Shown here: positions 33,236-45,810 of the stretch, one piece after another
Layout of the letters: the number at the start of each line of letters is the position of its first letter
How positions within the stretch are numbered: the stretch's first letter is position 1
The notes under the pieces: generated by a model
The model's input: the letters and a program-made list of their open reading frames with translations, nothing else
What the model was told of the DNA's origin: nothing
The model's database searches: none
Made by a program: the position numbers and the translations under genes
From: Massospora cicadina
Lineage: Eukaryota; Entomophthoromycota; Entomophthoromycetes; Entomophthorales; Entomophthoraceae
Length of the DNA stretch: 64,000 nucleotides
NCBI GenBank assembly: GCA_022478985.1
Contig: JAKSZP010006737.1
Coordinates: forward strand, 62,001-126,000
Reading direction: 5' to 3'

Positions 33236-34424
33236 CTTTAGGTCCACATGACGGTGGCTGTGGTCAACATTAATTGTCCACTGTACCCACATACAGTGGA
33301 AGGAAATCCAGCCTTGGATGTGTGGATCAATGACATGCTCATAAAGGGGTGGCTTTTTTAAGAAGACATCCCTAGTCGCCTCCCCCACTGTGTTTGCAAA
33401 AAACTGAAGGCACAATGTGCCCTTGCATGGATTACAGTCACCTCAACAACATTATGATTTACAATACCTATCCATTTCCGCAGGAACAAACAATTGCCTA
33501 AGTAATTGCAAAGTCAAAAGTATTTTTTGACTTGATTTGGTGAGCCTTTAACCAAATTAAGTAGCTGAAGATCAGGAATGGCTTACCACTATTCAAATGA
33601 AGTGAGGTATATTCCAATTCCAAATATAACTTTTCAGGTTAAAGAACGCGCCTGCCACATTTCAGTGGATGATTGATGACGTGCTGGGCGATCTGCGCAA
33701 CACATGCACTGTTTCTTATAAAATGACATCCTCATCCACTCTCCAACCCCCAAAAATCACAATTTATAATTGGATGCCATGCTTGCCACTCTGCACAAGA
33801 CAGGACTGTATGTGAAGCCAGCAAAGTGTAAGTTCTTCCACAATAAGGTTACCTTCTTGGGTAACCTGATATTATAAAATATTTACACTATTCCACCCTG
33901 TAAACTTAATGCTATCCTCAAGTGACCTACCCCAACAACTTAGAAGTAATTGGAGGGCTCCTTGGCCACCATCGTTTTCTTAAAAAATTTCCATCCCGCC
34001 CACTTGCAGCTGTTACACCTCACCACCTCCTCACCGTCAAGAACGTCCCATTCCATCAGAAATTAGAATGTTAGCAGGCATTTAACGCTATCAATTGGCT
34101 ATCCATGTTGCTGCCTGTGCTCAAGTATGCCGATGCAACCAAACTTCTCATTGTCACCTGTGATGCCTCTTTCGCCATGGTAGGAACAGTCTTGTTGCAG
34201 AAACATGAGGAGGTGGAGCACCCACTAGCGTATTTTCCTAATATTTATGTCCATGGAGCAGAACTGAGATATTTATGACAAGGAGTTGGCGGCTGTATCA
34301 TGGGCGCTAACCCACCGGTGGTACCTCCTGTAGGGAACTACACATGAGGTGACAGTGTGGATGGACCACTAAGACCTCATGTACTTTTGCAAACTGTAGA
34401 TGTTGCTGCGCTGTCAAGCCCAGA
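33236..34424 (+). pseudogene. Reverse transcriptase and RNase H of element B
   Basis: Fragments in all three frames parallel element C: YPHTVEGNPALDVWINDML (about 33,285-33,345), an RT palm with a damaged DD box near 33,720, the connection around 33,960, then RNase H with CDASFAM (34,160) and DKELAAVSWALTHR (about 34,278) and VWMDH (about 34,358). Stop codons are frequent. The F solo LTR interrupts the end of RNase H. Confidence 0.7.
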
Positions 34425-34965
34425 TATTAGGACATGGGGAGCAACTCTAACCCAGCCCATATAAATCAGGCCCCAAAAACCCTCAGCGAGTTAATAGACC
34501 ATCAAGACCTTAAATAAAGCTAAATCAGGAAAAGAGATTGAGAGAAACAGTAAACCTTTATAAAAAGACTTGAGGTGTGGTTATACAGTCTTGAGACTAA
34601 AAATGGGATCAGTAAAGAAGTGATTGGGATAGGTAGATCTTGGAATTCGTTGCCAATCAAGATAAATAAATAATAATGATACAAGGGGAGAGGGATAATC
34701 CTTGGCATAATTCACCAGTGATCCTGAAAGGGTAATTGATTGGGGTGCGAACACTGAGATGGGATTTAACTAAGACCCATTAGGTTTAGACATCATTTTC
34801 ATTAGTCACTGGTGTCAAATCATATTTATTTAAATATCAATGGACGATCCCTGATACTTTGGATTGGGCTTCACCCAAGTTAATAGGGAGTTTATTATGG
34901 CATTTGCCCATAGGCAAGTTGTGACCTTAGTCAGGGATTCCCCCAAGAAAGGGAGAATCCTGACA
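34425..34965. repeat. F-family solo LTR inside element B
   Basis: 541 bp (TATTAGGACATGG...ATCCTGACA) homologous to the copy split at 3854/11,679. The flanks CCAGA (34,420-34,424) and CTGGA (34,966-34,970) are a target duplication with two transitions; the uninterrupted target is visible in element H near 44,755. The first dinucleotide is TA where the other copy has TG. Confidence 0.75.
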
Positions 34966-35092
34966 CTGGACATACTGACATATGCAGTTAAACTTTAAGT
35001 ACGAATTTGTGAAGGGGTTACTGAATGTTCTCTGATTTCCTGAGCCACAGCCCCACCTTATGTTCCACAGAGGCGAAGGAGCAAGAGCTCAC

Positions 35093-36216
35093 TGTTAGAT
35101 TTTAATGGTTGACTCAAAAATAAGCCTTTAAGATAACCATCAATGCTGATAGATGACTCCCATTGATGGATCCCTTGTTCCTTCTTGATTTATCAGCATA
35201 ATCTGCATAATCAGATTAATCTCAAACCACCTCAATTGTATTTAAATTGTACCAATTAATGTAGCTAAGAATAGCTATGATATAATATTCTTATGCCCAA
35301 TTAAGAGGCCACTTGGGTGAAAAGTGGTCTCACAGAATTAACTAAATTGCACCTCCTAAACTAGTGCACTAATATTAATGCACCAAGGCGAAAATTTGGG
35401 TTCAGTTAATAAATTGATTTATTAATCACTTGAACATAGACGTTTCAATTATGGGCGTATTTAGTGCTATGAAAGGCCTACCAACGTCCTGATTAGAATG
35501 CTTCAGGTTTACTAGTCATATACTTTTTTATCCCCATTTATTGTTATTCATTGTGTTATGGCGTAGCCTTAATCAGGAAAAATTTAATGTTGAGTTTTGT
35601 ATCTAAAATTAGCCAGATTATAAGAGTAAAATTGCCATCAATCATGCTGTGATGATTGTAATTTTTAATCAATTCATGGGATGAATTAATTTGGGGATAT
35701 TTCATGATTATTGCCATGACCAGCAGAGGATTGACATATCATTAATGAATTCATCTAATAGATGAGTTTGGCCGGAAGATGCTCAAGAGGTATATAATAC
35801 TGGCGCCTGGCCAATCAATAAGATCATCATTTAAGATCATTATATATCATTTTTATTAATTATTTTTGTCTATCAGTTGTCTGTCTATTATTCTTATCTG
35901 CTGCCTTTACGTCTATATTAGATAGTTGTGTGTGCTTATACTTCTCAAAGAGAAGAGCTCAGTTATCCCTGCAGGAGAAGTAGCTCCAGTTATAAAGAAA
36001 TAATTTCCTGTTTTTATGAAGACAGAAGGACTTGTATTTGGTGTTGCCAGTAGACTTAAGAACGGTGAGCATACCAAAGTTATTTGGCTACCATTAAGGA
36101 TTATTAAAGAATTTACTACCAAATTACAAACAAGAATTTTATTAGAAAAGTGAGTATATATCCTCAATTCCCTTGTTAAGTCAATTTAGCTCGCACCATT
36201 GGCTAAAAACTTAGCA
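35093..36216. mobile_element. LTR-like insertion X in element B (1124 bp)
   Basis: It starts TGTTAGATTTTAATGG, ends AAAACTTAGCA, and is flanked by perfect CTCAC duplications (35,088-35,092 and 36,217-36,221). A TATA-like TATATAATA occurs near 35,792. A 45-codon frame starts at about 36,017 but matches no family I know. It is most simply a solo LTR of a family not otherwise present here; a non-autonomous element is possible. Confidence 0.65.
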
Positions 36217-36221
36217 CTCAC

Positions 36222-37250
36222 CACATTGGTTCTGCTGACCAAAATTTAATCCATCGCCCCATTCAAAATTTTGTCAGCAAATCAGACCCAACTACTCCCC
36301 TGTCTACTCATGTTTTGGCCCACCAGATGACTTTCCCTGAAGGCTTGGAGTTGTCAGTGCAGCTCGCAGATTTAGTCCACAAGCATTCCCATTACTTGGT
36401 GGGTGTGAAAGGAATTCTGTTTAGTCTTTGTTGTGGGTGCTTCCTCAGCTTTGCACTGAAGTGATTTAAGCTCACCACAATCCCCCATCGGTTGATCACC
36501 CCATAGCGAAAGAGTGCCTTGACTTGGTGAAGCATACATAGAGTTATCCTTTGATCTCAAAAGACATCACTGAATGGATAGCAAGTTGCGTTACCTGCAT
36601 ATGTGAAAAATTGGACTGCTCTTGGTGGAACGAGACTTCTTCACACTGCTGCAACAGGCTGAGGGGGCATGAACGTTGGTGCCCGTCAACTTCATGGTTG
36701 AGCTATCTACCTCAAATGGCCATAATGCAATAGTATTTATTGTATACTGGTCCACCAAATTTTCTCTGTAAAACTCTGCTCAACTTCCATCACCTCTGAG
36801 GAAACCACTCATCTTTTCATCCGTTATATCTGCTCTATGTTTGGCTTACCCCAGGAGATTGTGAGCAATAGGGGTCCGCAGTTCACAGCATGCTTTTGGA
36901 TGGCCTTCTGGCTATAATAAAAAATCAACCACGCCAGTTCACAGCGTACCACCCTCAATCAGATAGCCAGATGGAGCGAGTTAATCAAATCCTGGAGCAG
37001 TATCTCCACTGTTATACCACTGCTGTGAAGGACACCTAGCGGATGATCTTCTGTTGGCTCAGTATACATACAATAAATGCCTCACACACCTCCACAGGGT
37101 TTTCAACATATGAAGCGACGTTGGGGTACAATCTTCCTTTTCTCCTGGACCCTGTCTTTGTTCCAAGGTTCCCATGGTGGCAGAGCATGCTCAGTAAATT
37201 CGTGCCACTTAGCGCTGGTCTGCAAGCACCTTACCAAAGAAATTGCTAAC
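36222..37250 (+). pseudogene. Integrase of element B
   Basis: After insertion X the frame resumes with the zinc-finger region (HKHSHYL-type sequence near 36,380 and WIASCVTC at 36,575). Core motifs are scattered in different frames: IVSNRGPQFTA around 36,860 (second Asp changed to Asn) and a YHPQSDSQMERVNQ block at about 36,948. The ending HASTGFSTYEATLGYN is at about 37,090-37,130. Confidence 0.7.
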
Positions 37251-37820
37251 TATAAGTGCTATTCTGATTGAAAGCACCTTCCCGCCCTCAAGCTTAGGGT
37301 GGGCTCATAGGTAATGCTCAACACCCACCACCTGCACATCCAGGCCTCCTCATGGAAGTTTGAAAGTAAGCGGTCAGGACCTCATGAGGTTGTTGAAGAT
37401 CTGGGTAATTGTTCGTTCCACTTGGTGCTCCCTCCCACTGAAAACAACATCTAGTTTTCCATGCCACCCAGCTATCCCCTTTTTCCAGAATCCCACCCGC
37501 CAACCCCAAACCAGTCATTTTGGAGAAATAATCAAATCTGAGGCAGAAGAATATTTTGGAATTGCGCCAGTCTTGCTGCTTGGTTCAGTACCTGGTGGCT
37601 TTGAAGAGCTTACCATCCTACAAAATAGCAGGGTCAGTGCTCGCAATTGCACAACTGTCATTAGTTGCTGGAAACATTACATGTGGTGCAGTTAGAAGCC
37701 TCTCAACTTTTTCTAAAATTTCTGCAATCATGACCATCAAACTCCACAAGGCCTATAAGAATATTGCACCGGCCAGTTCTTCAGTGGTGATGATTCACCC
37801 CTTCCTAAAGGGAAAAGTAA
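37251..37820 (+). pseudogene. GPY/F and chromodomain relic of element B, with purine tract
   Basis: Weak similarity to the C and H modules: a GPY/F-like stretch from 37,290 to 37,480 and a chromodomain-like LVQYLVALKSLPSYKI near 37,580-37,625. The tract AAAGGGAAAAGTAA (37,807-37,820) is the polypurine tract before the 3' LTR. Confidence 0.55.
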
Positions 37821-38749
37821 TGTAAGTCATGGGCAGTAACACCTCCATCTGAATTGGAACCAATTATCATTCCACTCAAAAAGGGGTGGAAGCTAGCACC
37901 AGTATCTCTTATCTCCCAGAGAGATTTGGCCCATGTGGTTGAGAAGTTGGTCACGGCATAACCCCTGAGGGTTGAAGTCCCTCTCCCAGTTTTATCCTCT
38001 GTTGAGCTGGTGAAAAATAGCTGGAGGGTTTGCCAGGAGGTGGTGAGGTCTCTAGTTTAGTTGGAGAGGCTGTTTATCACTTTGTAGGGTAACAAGCTTT
38101 GGAGACAAAATTATGCAAGTCACCCCAAGCCTGCTAAGATCCTGCCATTGCATCAAAACTTCCCCCATCCCTGACAGGTATGGGAGTGGTTAACCACTTA
38201 CCCACCAACTTGGGCTTGGCCTTATGTGGCCTGACCCTGGGAGTTACCTGCTGCCTAAAACTTTGCTGACATCACAAAATGCATTCACAAGAAAAAAAAT
38301 TAAATTCAAGAAATGAGCTCAAAATGTTTTTGTCAATCAGGCTGGATCCAAGTCAGTTGCAAAATAGGTCTGGTGGGCCAATTCGCTGGATCATTTTGAG
38401 TTTATTAACAATGGCAGTTGCACATGATTCAAAATTTTCCCCAGCGAGCTTTTAGGTAGCAGTCCCTGATAGGTACCACTGTTCCTACATATTCTTAACT
38501 TCCCCTCCTTAAGTTTAAGATAAAAATCTATAAAAACCCCAATTATTGGTCACAAGTTTTTATTTAAAATAAAAATTGTGATAATCTTTGGCCTTAGTAC
38601 CCCTTGGCTGTTCTCCATAACCAGTTTCCTCATTTTTAACGCTTCATTTTGGATGGCTGTGCCTTCGGCATTCTGCTTGGGTTTTGGGTGATAATTTCAC
38701 CCAGAGTTCTAGGTTGGTTTTATTATTCTTATGATCACGCTCCATGACA
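37821..38749 (+). repeat. 3' LTR of element B
   Basis: 929 bp, uninterrupted, TGTAAGTCATGGG...CTCCATGACA. It serves as the reference for reconstructing the split 5' LTR. Confidence 0.88.
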
Positions 38750-38754
38750 GTTAG

Positions 38755-39623
38755 AGTCCCAAGCTTTGGTCTGGGTGTCCAATGTCTCACATAATAATCT
38801 AAAAGGACTATTTAAATGGTTACTTCATGGTTAATGTCCTACTATCCACCAATAAACACAAAGCCCAATTTTCACGTTTCATAGAATCTAGTATTAATAT
38901 ATGCTTTATGACAATACCAATTTCTTATAAGATGATCATCAGTAAGATAGACAAGAAACTCATTACTCAAGATCACTTGATAGCATTTTTTGTGAGATAC
39001 ATTCATCCTCATAAACGCCAAGTTCAGCAGATTATTGCCACCAAATAATGATAATGGAGGGTTGGCTGCGCTTATGGAAGCCAAGCAATGGGATAATTCT
39101 TTTTTACTAGGATAAATGGAAGACATTTGTCGACACCTTTGTACCTTTAAAATTTTTAATCTGAAGTAAACTCAGGACGCCCATCAAAAAGGTGAAGAGA
39201 CTAACTAAGCATCTTAATGATTACCTGTCATGCAATATTAACAAAATTATGAATAATTGAGAGGTAACTTCTCATAGAGTAGCATACATTACTCTTCCTG
39301 CACCCAAGTTGAAGCCTATCTTAAAGCCAAAGTAGAGAGACTTATAAAGGCTGAAGCAGCAATATGTGATTTTCAACAAAACAATTATAATATGATCCAT
39401 TAATTATGGGACAGTATAAATGCACCGTTAACCAACTTTCAGACATAATCATGGGTCACAATCACAAAGTGAAGGAAATAGAAAAGATTGATACTCATTA
39501 ATGTTACATCAAAGGCCTTGATAATGATATGAATGTGCAATGAACTCTGATACTGATTTGTGCCATTAAATTGATTCCTTGCATCTGGACCTGAGATCAG
39601 TGTCAGAAATAAGGTCCTTTGGG
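38755..39623 (+). pseudogene. Element G interior: gag-like remnant
   Basis: This segment between B and H is part of the older host element G, whose 5' LTR and primer site lie left of B. A frame at 38,827-39,048 and a later stretch near 39,110-39,230 (DKWKTFVDTFVPLKF...KLRTPIKKVKRLTKHLNDY) resemble the retrotransposon gag pattern in which a conserved Trp/Phe block is followed by basic helices. No motif is decisive. Confidence 0.35.
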
Positions 39624-39628
39624 AAATG

Positions 39629-42051
39629 TGTAAGTCCAGGGGAGCGCCTCCTGCGCTTGGACTGGGAGGCGTTACCATTTCCCACCAATAAGGGCCAAAG
39701 AGAGCAGCCATCACTCTCATCAAAAAGGGCGATCTTGCTCATGTGGTAGACAAGTGGTGGATTAAAGCCTACCCTCTGAAGGCCCCTCCACCCATTCCCG
39801 TTCTGACAACTGGTGAATTAATGCAGTGTATCAAGGTGGTTTGCACTGAAATTCTAGTGGAAAGGGACCAACACAGGAAGGATAAAGTGAGTCTCTTCCA
39901 GACGCTGAATTTAAGTTCCACCAGATCAATGAAGAAAAACGAACCCTCCCATTTTATGGAGAAGCTCATTGCCACTGAATGTTGAAAAATTGCAAATGAA
40001 CTGGGGAAACTGAAGGCAGTTGAACTGGGTGTCCTGAATCCTTTTACAACCAATTGGGACCATTCCCAAGTGGGATGGTGTGAAAAACCTGGAAACTATT
40101 GGACCCTGTAGTGAGCACAAATTGTTAAAATACTGGGTTCTTCACCAATCGATAGTTCACAGGATAGTTAACTGCACAGGTTCAATTTATTCACTCTTTT
40201 CATTGTTTGATAATAGATGATATTTGATTGATTATAGTATGAAGACTATTATTCATAGTTGAATAGATAATCAATTTCTAGTTTAACGCTCAACCTTCAT
40301 TTCTCCTCTAAATACTCTTGATGTCTCCAGTAGGGATTTGTACCCTTATCCGCCTAACTTGATCCATTTTCAGATTCCTAGTTTATGGCCTTTCCTCTGG
40401 TCTCACGGAATCTACAACAATTCCCATCTCAGCTCAGCTTCTCTTCTAAGGATCCTTGATCCTTACACTTTATCCTACTAAATAATCCCCAATTAAAGCA
40501 CACAACAATAATTTCCTGAAGATGAATAGAACCAAAGCCAATAATAAATTCTGCTATTTACTCCTCTTTTATTGTAAATTGTCAGGGGAATTTATAGAGG
40601 GGATTCAGCGCCCAAAACTCAGTTGGAACCTCAGCCAGAAAACAGCAGCCATTGCCATTGAGTTTCCCTTTGTCATCTCACCAGCGATGGTCTTCCCCAT
40701 CTGGTTAGTATTCCTTCATCAGACATCCTTATGACCTAAAATGGAAAGAGTCAGAAAACATGTCCCGAACGTTTTCCACTTGATTCCAGCGAACCAACCA
40801 TATTTGGCAAGCAACCTGCTTAGGTATTGGAACGTGTTACCTATATGGCAGGTCACAAACCAAATAATTGATTCACTAGTTGCAGGAAGCATCACTCGCC
40901 TCACAACTTGCTCCTTAAATTCACAAACAATTGGTGATGAAACCAAACTGATCCCAATTGATAAACCAGATATTTAATCATTGATCAGATATTAGATGCC
41001 CATATTTCATCAGCAACTCTGCCTGATGAGATCTTAAGCATTCACCTGGATTGATCCCCAATAGACCTGATCCCAGAAAATTATCTAAAATCCCCCAAAC
41101 ATTATTAACTCAAAATGGGGTCAACTGATATCCAATTCACTCGCCATAGGGAATTATTCCCTATTAACCCATAGTAATCTAGACACCTGAATATGCGGGC
41201 AAAAATCCCAACAGATGGCCCTGGGAAGTTCCCGCCACCTATTTAGTGAGCTGCTGTTTCTTGGGCAGGTGCAATCATGATAAAAATGTGATTTGGGTGC
41301 CAGAGGCTGAATTGACATTGATTCGGTCTTCTGCCAACATGGTCACGTCAGTTTTTTAATTTCCACTTGAGTTCTGTCATTCTAGGTCAGAAAATCGAGG
41401 CCCCATTCCTATGCACGCCTTCTTATTCTCTAAGCGACAAAGTATTTAAGCAATTATCCCCAACAGGTATGATTTTTGGTTGATTAATTATCTTATTTTG
41501 CAATAAAAACCCCCACACTGAATCAATTTGCTTACTGGCATTTTTTTCTTAGCATCCGCTACAAAACCCAGACACAATAATGATTTTTGGGGTGTGCAAA
41601 ACTGAGCCCTTATATCTATCTTAACAACGTTGCCTACCATAATGGACTGGGAATACCATACTTGGGGCATCCTTAGACACTTTCCACTTGCTGAAGCTAT
41701 TTGACATAAGAATCTGTCACTCTTGTTGGAGGCTTTACCTCCCTGATGGGAGAAATTTTGCAATCTTGCCACCCGCCCTCTCACCAACAACTCTATGGTG
41801 GAACCCAGCCCCATTTTCATAGCACTAGCTTTCAACGCCAAAACCTGCCTGCTCTGTAGGGGCAACGACCTGGCTATGTGCCAGTTTGCTCCTTCCACCA
41901 AGTTTAAGTTGCCATTTGTGGTTCTCTCAACTTCCGTCCCACATTCAAGTTGTTCAAGCAGCAGAGCTCTTGGCATTCTGGATTACCTTTTGGGTGCTCA
42001 TGCACCCAGAATGTCAGGCCAGATTAAATCTTATTTGCCACTTTTATGACA
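39629..42051 (+). repeat. 5' LTR of element H, split by J
   Basis: 39,629-40,078 plus 41,219-42,051, 1283 bp in total, starting TGTAAGTCCAGGGGAGCGCC and ending TTATGACA. Its start is homologous to the C-type U3 frame (KAPPPIPVLTTGELMQCI, near 39,783) but is frameshifted. Confidence 0.85.
40079..41213 (-). mobile_element. Insertion J: LTR with a 44-bp leader remnant
   Basis: Flanked by perfect GATGG duplications (40,074-40,078 and 41,214-41,218). The right 1091 bp (40,123-41,213) is an LTR, TGTTAAAATAC...AATCCCAACA. The left 44 bp begin TGTGAAAA.CCTGG, resembling the LTR terminus, then contain a primer-site complement CCCTGTAGTGAGCAC. This is most simply a full element whose interior and nearly all of one LTR were deleted. 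Confidence 0.65.
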
Positions 42052-43530
42052 TAATTGACCAACCATTAGTACCTGCCCTTTCTGCCCTCCTCCTTGAGGT
42101 GGGCGCCGCAATGGTTTCTATCTAAAAATAAACTTAAAGTCGGTGATTTGCCTCCTGTTGTTTGTTTGGTCAGTAGTCAAATTTGTGGGCAGCTCCCAAG
42201 TGGAGTTGTAAGAGTTTTTTAATAACCAATCCATTCTAGAAACCCCCATTTCAGTATCAGACCACCCTATGTTAGTAGGTTTATCTTCTCTGTCCGGTGA
42301 GATTCTTAAACAGGTTCTCAATTCCCTTGCTAAGATGCCGGTTAGTTCTCAATCACCCCTGCAGTCTCCGCTTCTATGAAGGATGCCCAATAGAGCATGG
42401 CCCTTTTAGATGCCATCAAAGGTAATGCTCACCAGTGGCTGCAGAGCCTTTTGTGTGTAGCCATTCAGGCTGGGGACTCAACCCCTTTGATCTCAGTAGA
42501 ATCTTCAGTATTAAAAGCGCTAACATCATGTTCCAATCACTTACTCTGACTATTTTTATGGGCTCTGAGGCGTCCAACTTGGCTTCCTTTGACATCATTC
42601 CGCGAGCAATCCCCCATCCTCAGCTTACCACTGGACATTATTCAAGCAAAATTCTGAGCTGCGTTGGATTTGGCATCTACCAACAATGCTATATAGGCCA
42701 CCCTGGTGAAGACGGTGGACCCAATGTGTATGATGGCAACACTTACCAGAGTGAAGCTTCACCAGATTCCCCATTAAACGGATAGCTCATTCATAATAGG
42801 ATTTTCAGACAAAAAAATAATTTTCAAGCATGACGTTAGTGCAGTATTTGCTTTGACCCCATAGGGTGTGGCAACCCTCACATCTGACCAAGTAACCCCC
42901 AATCCATCCATCCCCCAGTTGACAGTCATGCAGCCTGAGGAGATTGTGAGCCAAACCTTGGTATGAATAACTTCCCTCCTATCAAGCCTGTTCCACCGCC
43001 CAATCTGATTGTTATTTTCACCCTGTCATCAAAATTTTGCAACAAGGTCAATAAACAGAATTATGCACATTTTCTATTGCCAATGGAAATTTAGATAGGT
43101 AAAAATTGGGTATTCTTTGAGGCCCTGGTAGACATGAGTGCAGTGGGTAGTTTGGTGAGTTTAAAGCTGGCACAATAGTCTAGTTGGACTTGAATAAGGG
43201 TCTAGCGGTGATGGTTGCATTATTGGCCACATAGTAATCCTTTAGGATGCAGCGCCCAGTGCCTTTCTCAGCCCATCAATTCAGCTTCTGTGACCACATT
43301 TTGGCGATGCCTGACTTGGTGTTCCTGGTTAATTTGGGTGTGGGATGGTGGCGGCGCCAGCAAGTGAAACTCTACTTGGATTCAAACTCTCTGTCTTTCA
43401 CTAATGCCCAGGTGAAGGGAGATTTCCTCTTCTTAATACTCTTTCCAAAGCCTGGAACTGTAGCTCCATCAAACGCTCATTTCTCCTATGGGCCTTTCAC
43501 CAGATTTACCTCCAGCGTTGATGGTTGACC
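42052..43530 (+). pseudogene. Gag and protease of element H
   Basis: Gag homology to C runs through broken frames at about 42,290-42,790 (for example GNAHQWLQSLL-like for DARHWVRGLLRSS). The protease is around 43,100-43,430: a damaged active-site loop DMSAVGSLVSLKLAQ (C has DTGAAGNFMSVELAQ) and VPFSAHQFSFCDHILAMPDLVFLVNLGVGWW. Several stops. Confidence 0.65.
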
Positions 43531-43599
43531 AAAATAATTTCGATTTAGACAAAGCAAACTGACTTCTGCTGCTCACTGAATTGACTTGTCTTTTTGTAT

Positions 43600-44760
43600 G
43601 ACGGTGGCTGTGGTGAACATTAATTACCCACTGTATCCTTACACAGTGGAGGAGAATAAGGCTTTAAATGTATGGTTGGATGATATGCTCAAGAAGGGTT
43701 GGTAATTAAAGAGACGTCCCCTATTGCCTCGCCCATTGTCTTCACAAAAAAGCTGCCAGAAAGCTGTTCCCCTGCGTAGACTATGGGCACCTGAATGATA
43801 TCACGGTGCAAGTCCCCTACCCTCTCCCTCTGGAGAAAATCATCAGTCAAACAATTGGTAAATCCTGGATATTTTCTAATCTTGACCTTGTAAACTTCTT
43901 TAATTAAAACTGAGTGGCCAAGGACAAGGAATGGCTGGCCGCTATTTGGACAAGGAGGAGCATATTTTTATTTTTGGGTAATGTCCCTGCAACGTTCCAG
44001 TAGATAATTGATAGTGTGCTGGGACCTCATATTCACCTGTGTGGTGGCATACATCAACAATATCCTAGTTAATTCTATGGCCCATGAGGATTATGAATAG
44101 GGACTTGGAGATGGTGCTGGCCGCTCTGCAGAATGTGAGCCTTTTGGTAATCTGTCCTAATGCAAATTCTATTAAGAAGAAGTTACTTTCCTGGGTAACT
44201 TAGTTCTAAAAGATGGATATGACATACCTCCCAGTAACTTCGAAGCCATACATGAGTGGCCACCCCCACAACCCATAAGCAGTTGAGGAGATTTTTGTTT
44301 ACAAAAATCTTTTTCAAAAATTCTCCCTTACACTCTCGCAGATGGCTGCACCGCTGCACCCCCTTACAGGTAAAAATGCTCCCTTCTGCTACAATCCCAA
44401 ATGCCAACAGGCGTTTAAATCAAATAAGGATTTGGTCCTTACTTCCCCCATCAATAAGCATGCAAGCCCCACTAAACCATATATTGTAGCATGTGATACA
44501 TCTCCCATTGCGGTGGGGCTATTCTGCTATAAGATCATGATGGTTTGAAACACACAGTTGGCTATTTCTCTTGAAAGTTTACTTCTACTGAGTAGTCCTG
44601 GGCAATCTATGACAAAAAGTTGGCAGCCGTGATGTGGATCTTAATCCACTGGAAGTACCTTTTGCAGGGTGCTCAACATGAGGTAAACGTATGAATGGAT
44701 CACCAAGCTCTCCTGTAATTTTGCAAGCTGTAGAAGTTGGCGCACCGATAAGCTCAGACA
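43600..44760 (+). pseudogene. Reverse transcriptase and RNase H of element H
   Basis: Starts with YPTVEEN-like sequence near 43,635 and shows broken RT motifs; the DD box near 44,060 reads YINNIL, where both Asp are Asn. RNase H is open at 44,342-44,548 (PLHPLTGKNAPFCYNPKCQQAF, VACDTSPIAVG), and DKKLAAVMWIL with Lys in place of the catalytic Glu follows at about 44,611. Confidence 0.72.
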
Positions 44761-44879
44761 TACCATACTTATAAAGCTTGAACTTCAAGTACAAGTTTGT
44801 GAGGAAATGTTGAATGTGCTTCTCAACTTTCTGAGTTGTAACCCCAGCGTTCTGTCTGGTGCAGGCGGAAAAAAGAGAT

Positions 44880-45810
44880 CTTATCACAGCAATTCACTGG
44901 CCCAAATTTTAGCTATTGCTCCTCACACAATTAAAATGACAGATATGGGTTCAGACGCATCCCTGGCTTTGAGGATCCTAGCAGCCCAAACAGCTTATGC
45001 AGAAGGGTTGAAGCTGTTGGAGCAATTAACACTCCCAATGCATAAGCACTCGCTCTATTCCTTAAATGAGGGGCTCATCCTATTTAGGTCAAGATTGTGG
45101 GTACAGCCCCACCTTTATGACAAAGTCATTCTTGTGCACCATAACCCCCTTTAGTGGGGCACCTGGGTAATGAGAAGTGCCTTGATCTGATCAAGCGGAC
45201 TTACAACTGGCCAGTCTTGTTGAAGGATATTCCGGCATGGATCACAAATTATGTGGCATATGCGTGGGCCAAGTCAAGTATATCAAGCAATAACGGTCTC
45301 CTCCACCCCCTGCAGCAGGCAGAGAGGTCATGGACTTCCGTTTCTGTAGACTTCATTATCAAGCTGTCAAGCTCCAATGGGTTTATGGCAGTTATTGTAG
45401 TTGTAGATGGCTTCACTAAATTTGCCCTCTTCATACCCTGTTCCTCAGCCATCACCTCCAAGAAGATGGCCAGACTGTATATGAAACATGTGTTCTCCGT
45501 GTTTGAGTTGGTGCAGGAAATAGTCAGCAACTGCAGCACTCAATTTATGGTGCAATTATGGATCAAACTTCTGGCATTTTTGAAAATTATGTCATGTCAT
45601 TTACCTGCATATCATCCTTGGTTGTGGGTCAGACTGAGCAAGTAAATCGAATTTTAGAGTAATATCTCAAGAGTTATGCTGCAGCCGCTCATAATACTTG
45701 GGCAGACAATCCCCCGCTTGCTCAGTTTGCATATAACAAAGAAATTCATGCTTCTGCAGGCTTCTCCCCCTATGAGGCCAATTTAGGTTATAACCATTTA
45801 TTTTCAGTAG
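44880..45810 (+). pseudogene. Integrase of element H
   Basis: Open segments 44,807-45,154 (HKHSLYSLNEGLI, region before the finger) and 45,154-45,645. The first core Asp survives in VSVDFIIKLS, but the second reads VSNCSTQF where the family has SDRGTQF: Asp to Asn, Arg to Cys and Gly to Ser, all explainable as transitions. The HPQ/Glu region is shifted near 45,620. The protein would be inactive. Confidence 0.8.

Larger units (their letters stand above)
22216..38749 (+). mobile_element. Element B: chromovirus expanded to 16.5 kb by nested insertions
   Basis: LTRs of about 930 bp (22,216-22,427 plus 31,716-32,433; and 37,821-38,749) start TGTAAG and end GGACA/TGACA. The flanks ATTGG (22,211-22,215) and GTTAG (38,750-38,754) differ only by two transitions. 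The interior runs protease, RT, RNase H, integrase and chromodomain, with gag reduced to about 300 bp. Insertions inside it are element A with its miniature element (5' LTR), a solo F LTR at 34,425 and an LTR-like unit at 35,093. Own sequence is about 6 kb. Confidence 0.85.

Noticed and set aside
41488..41976. Minus-strand 162-codon frame in the H 5' LTR
   Set aside because: It is antisense within an LTR, not open in the 3' LTR copy, and has no recognisable domain.
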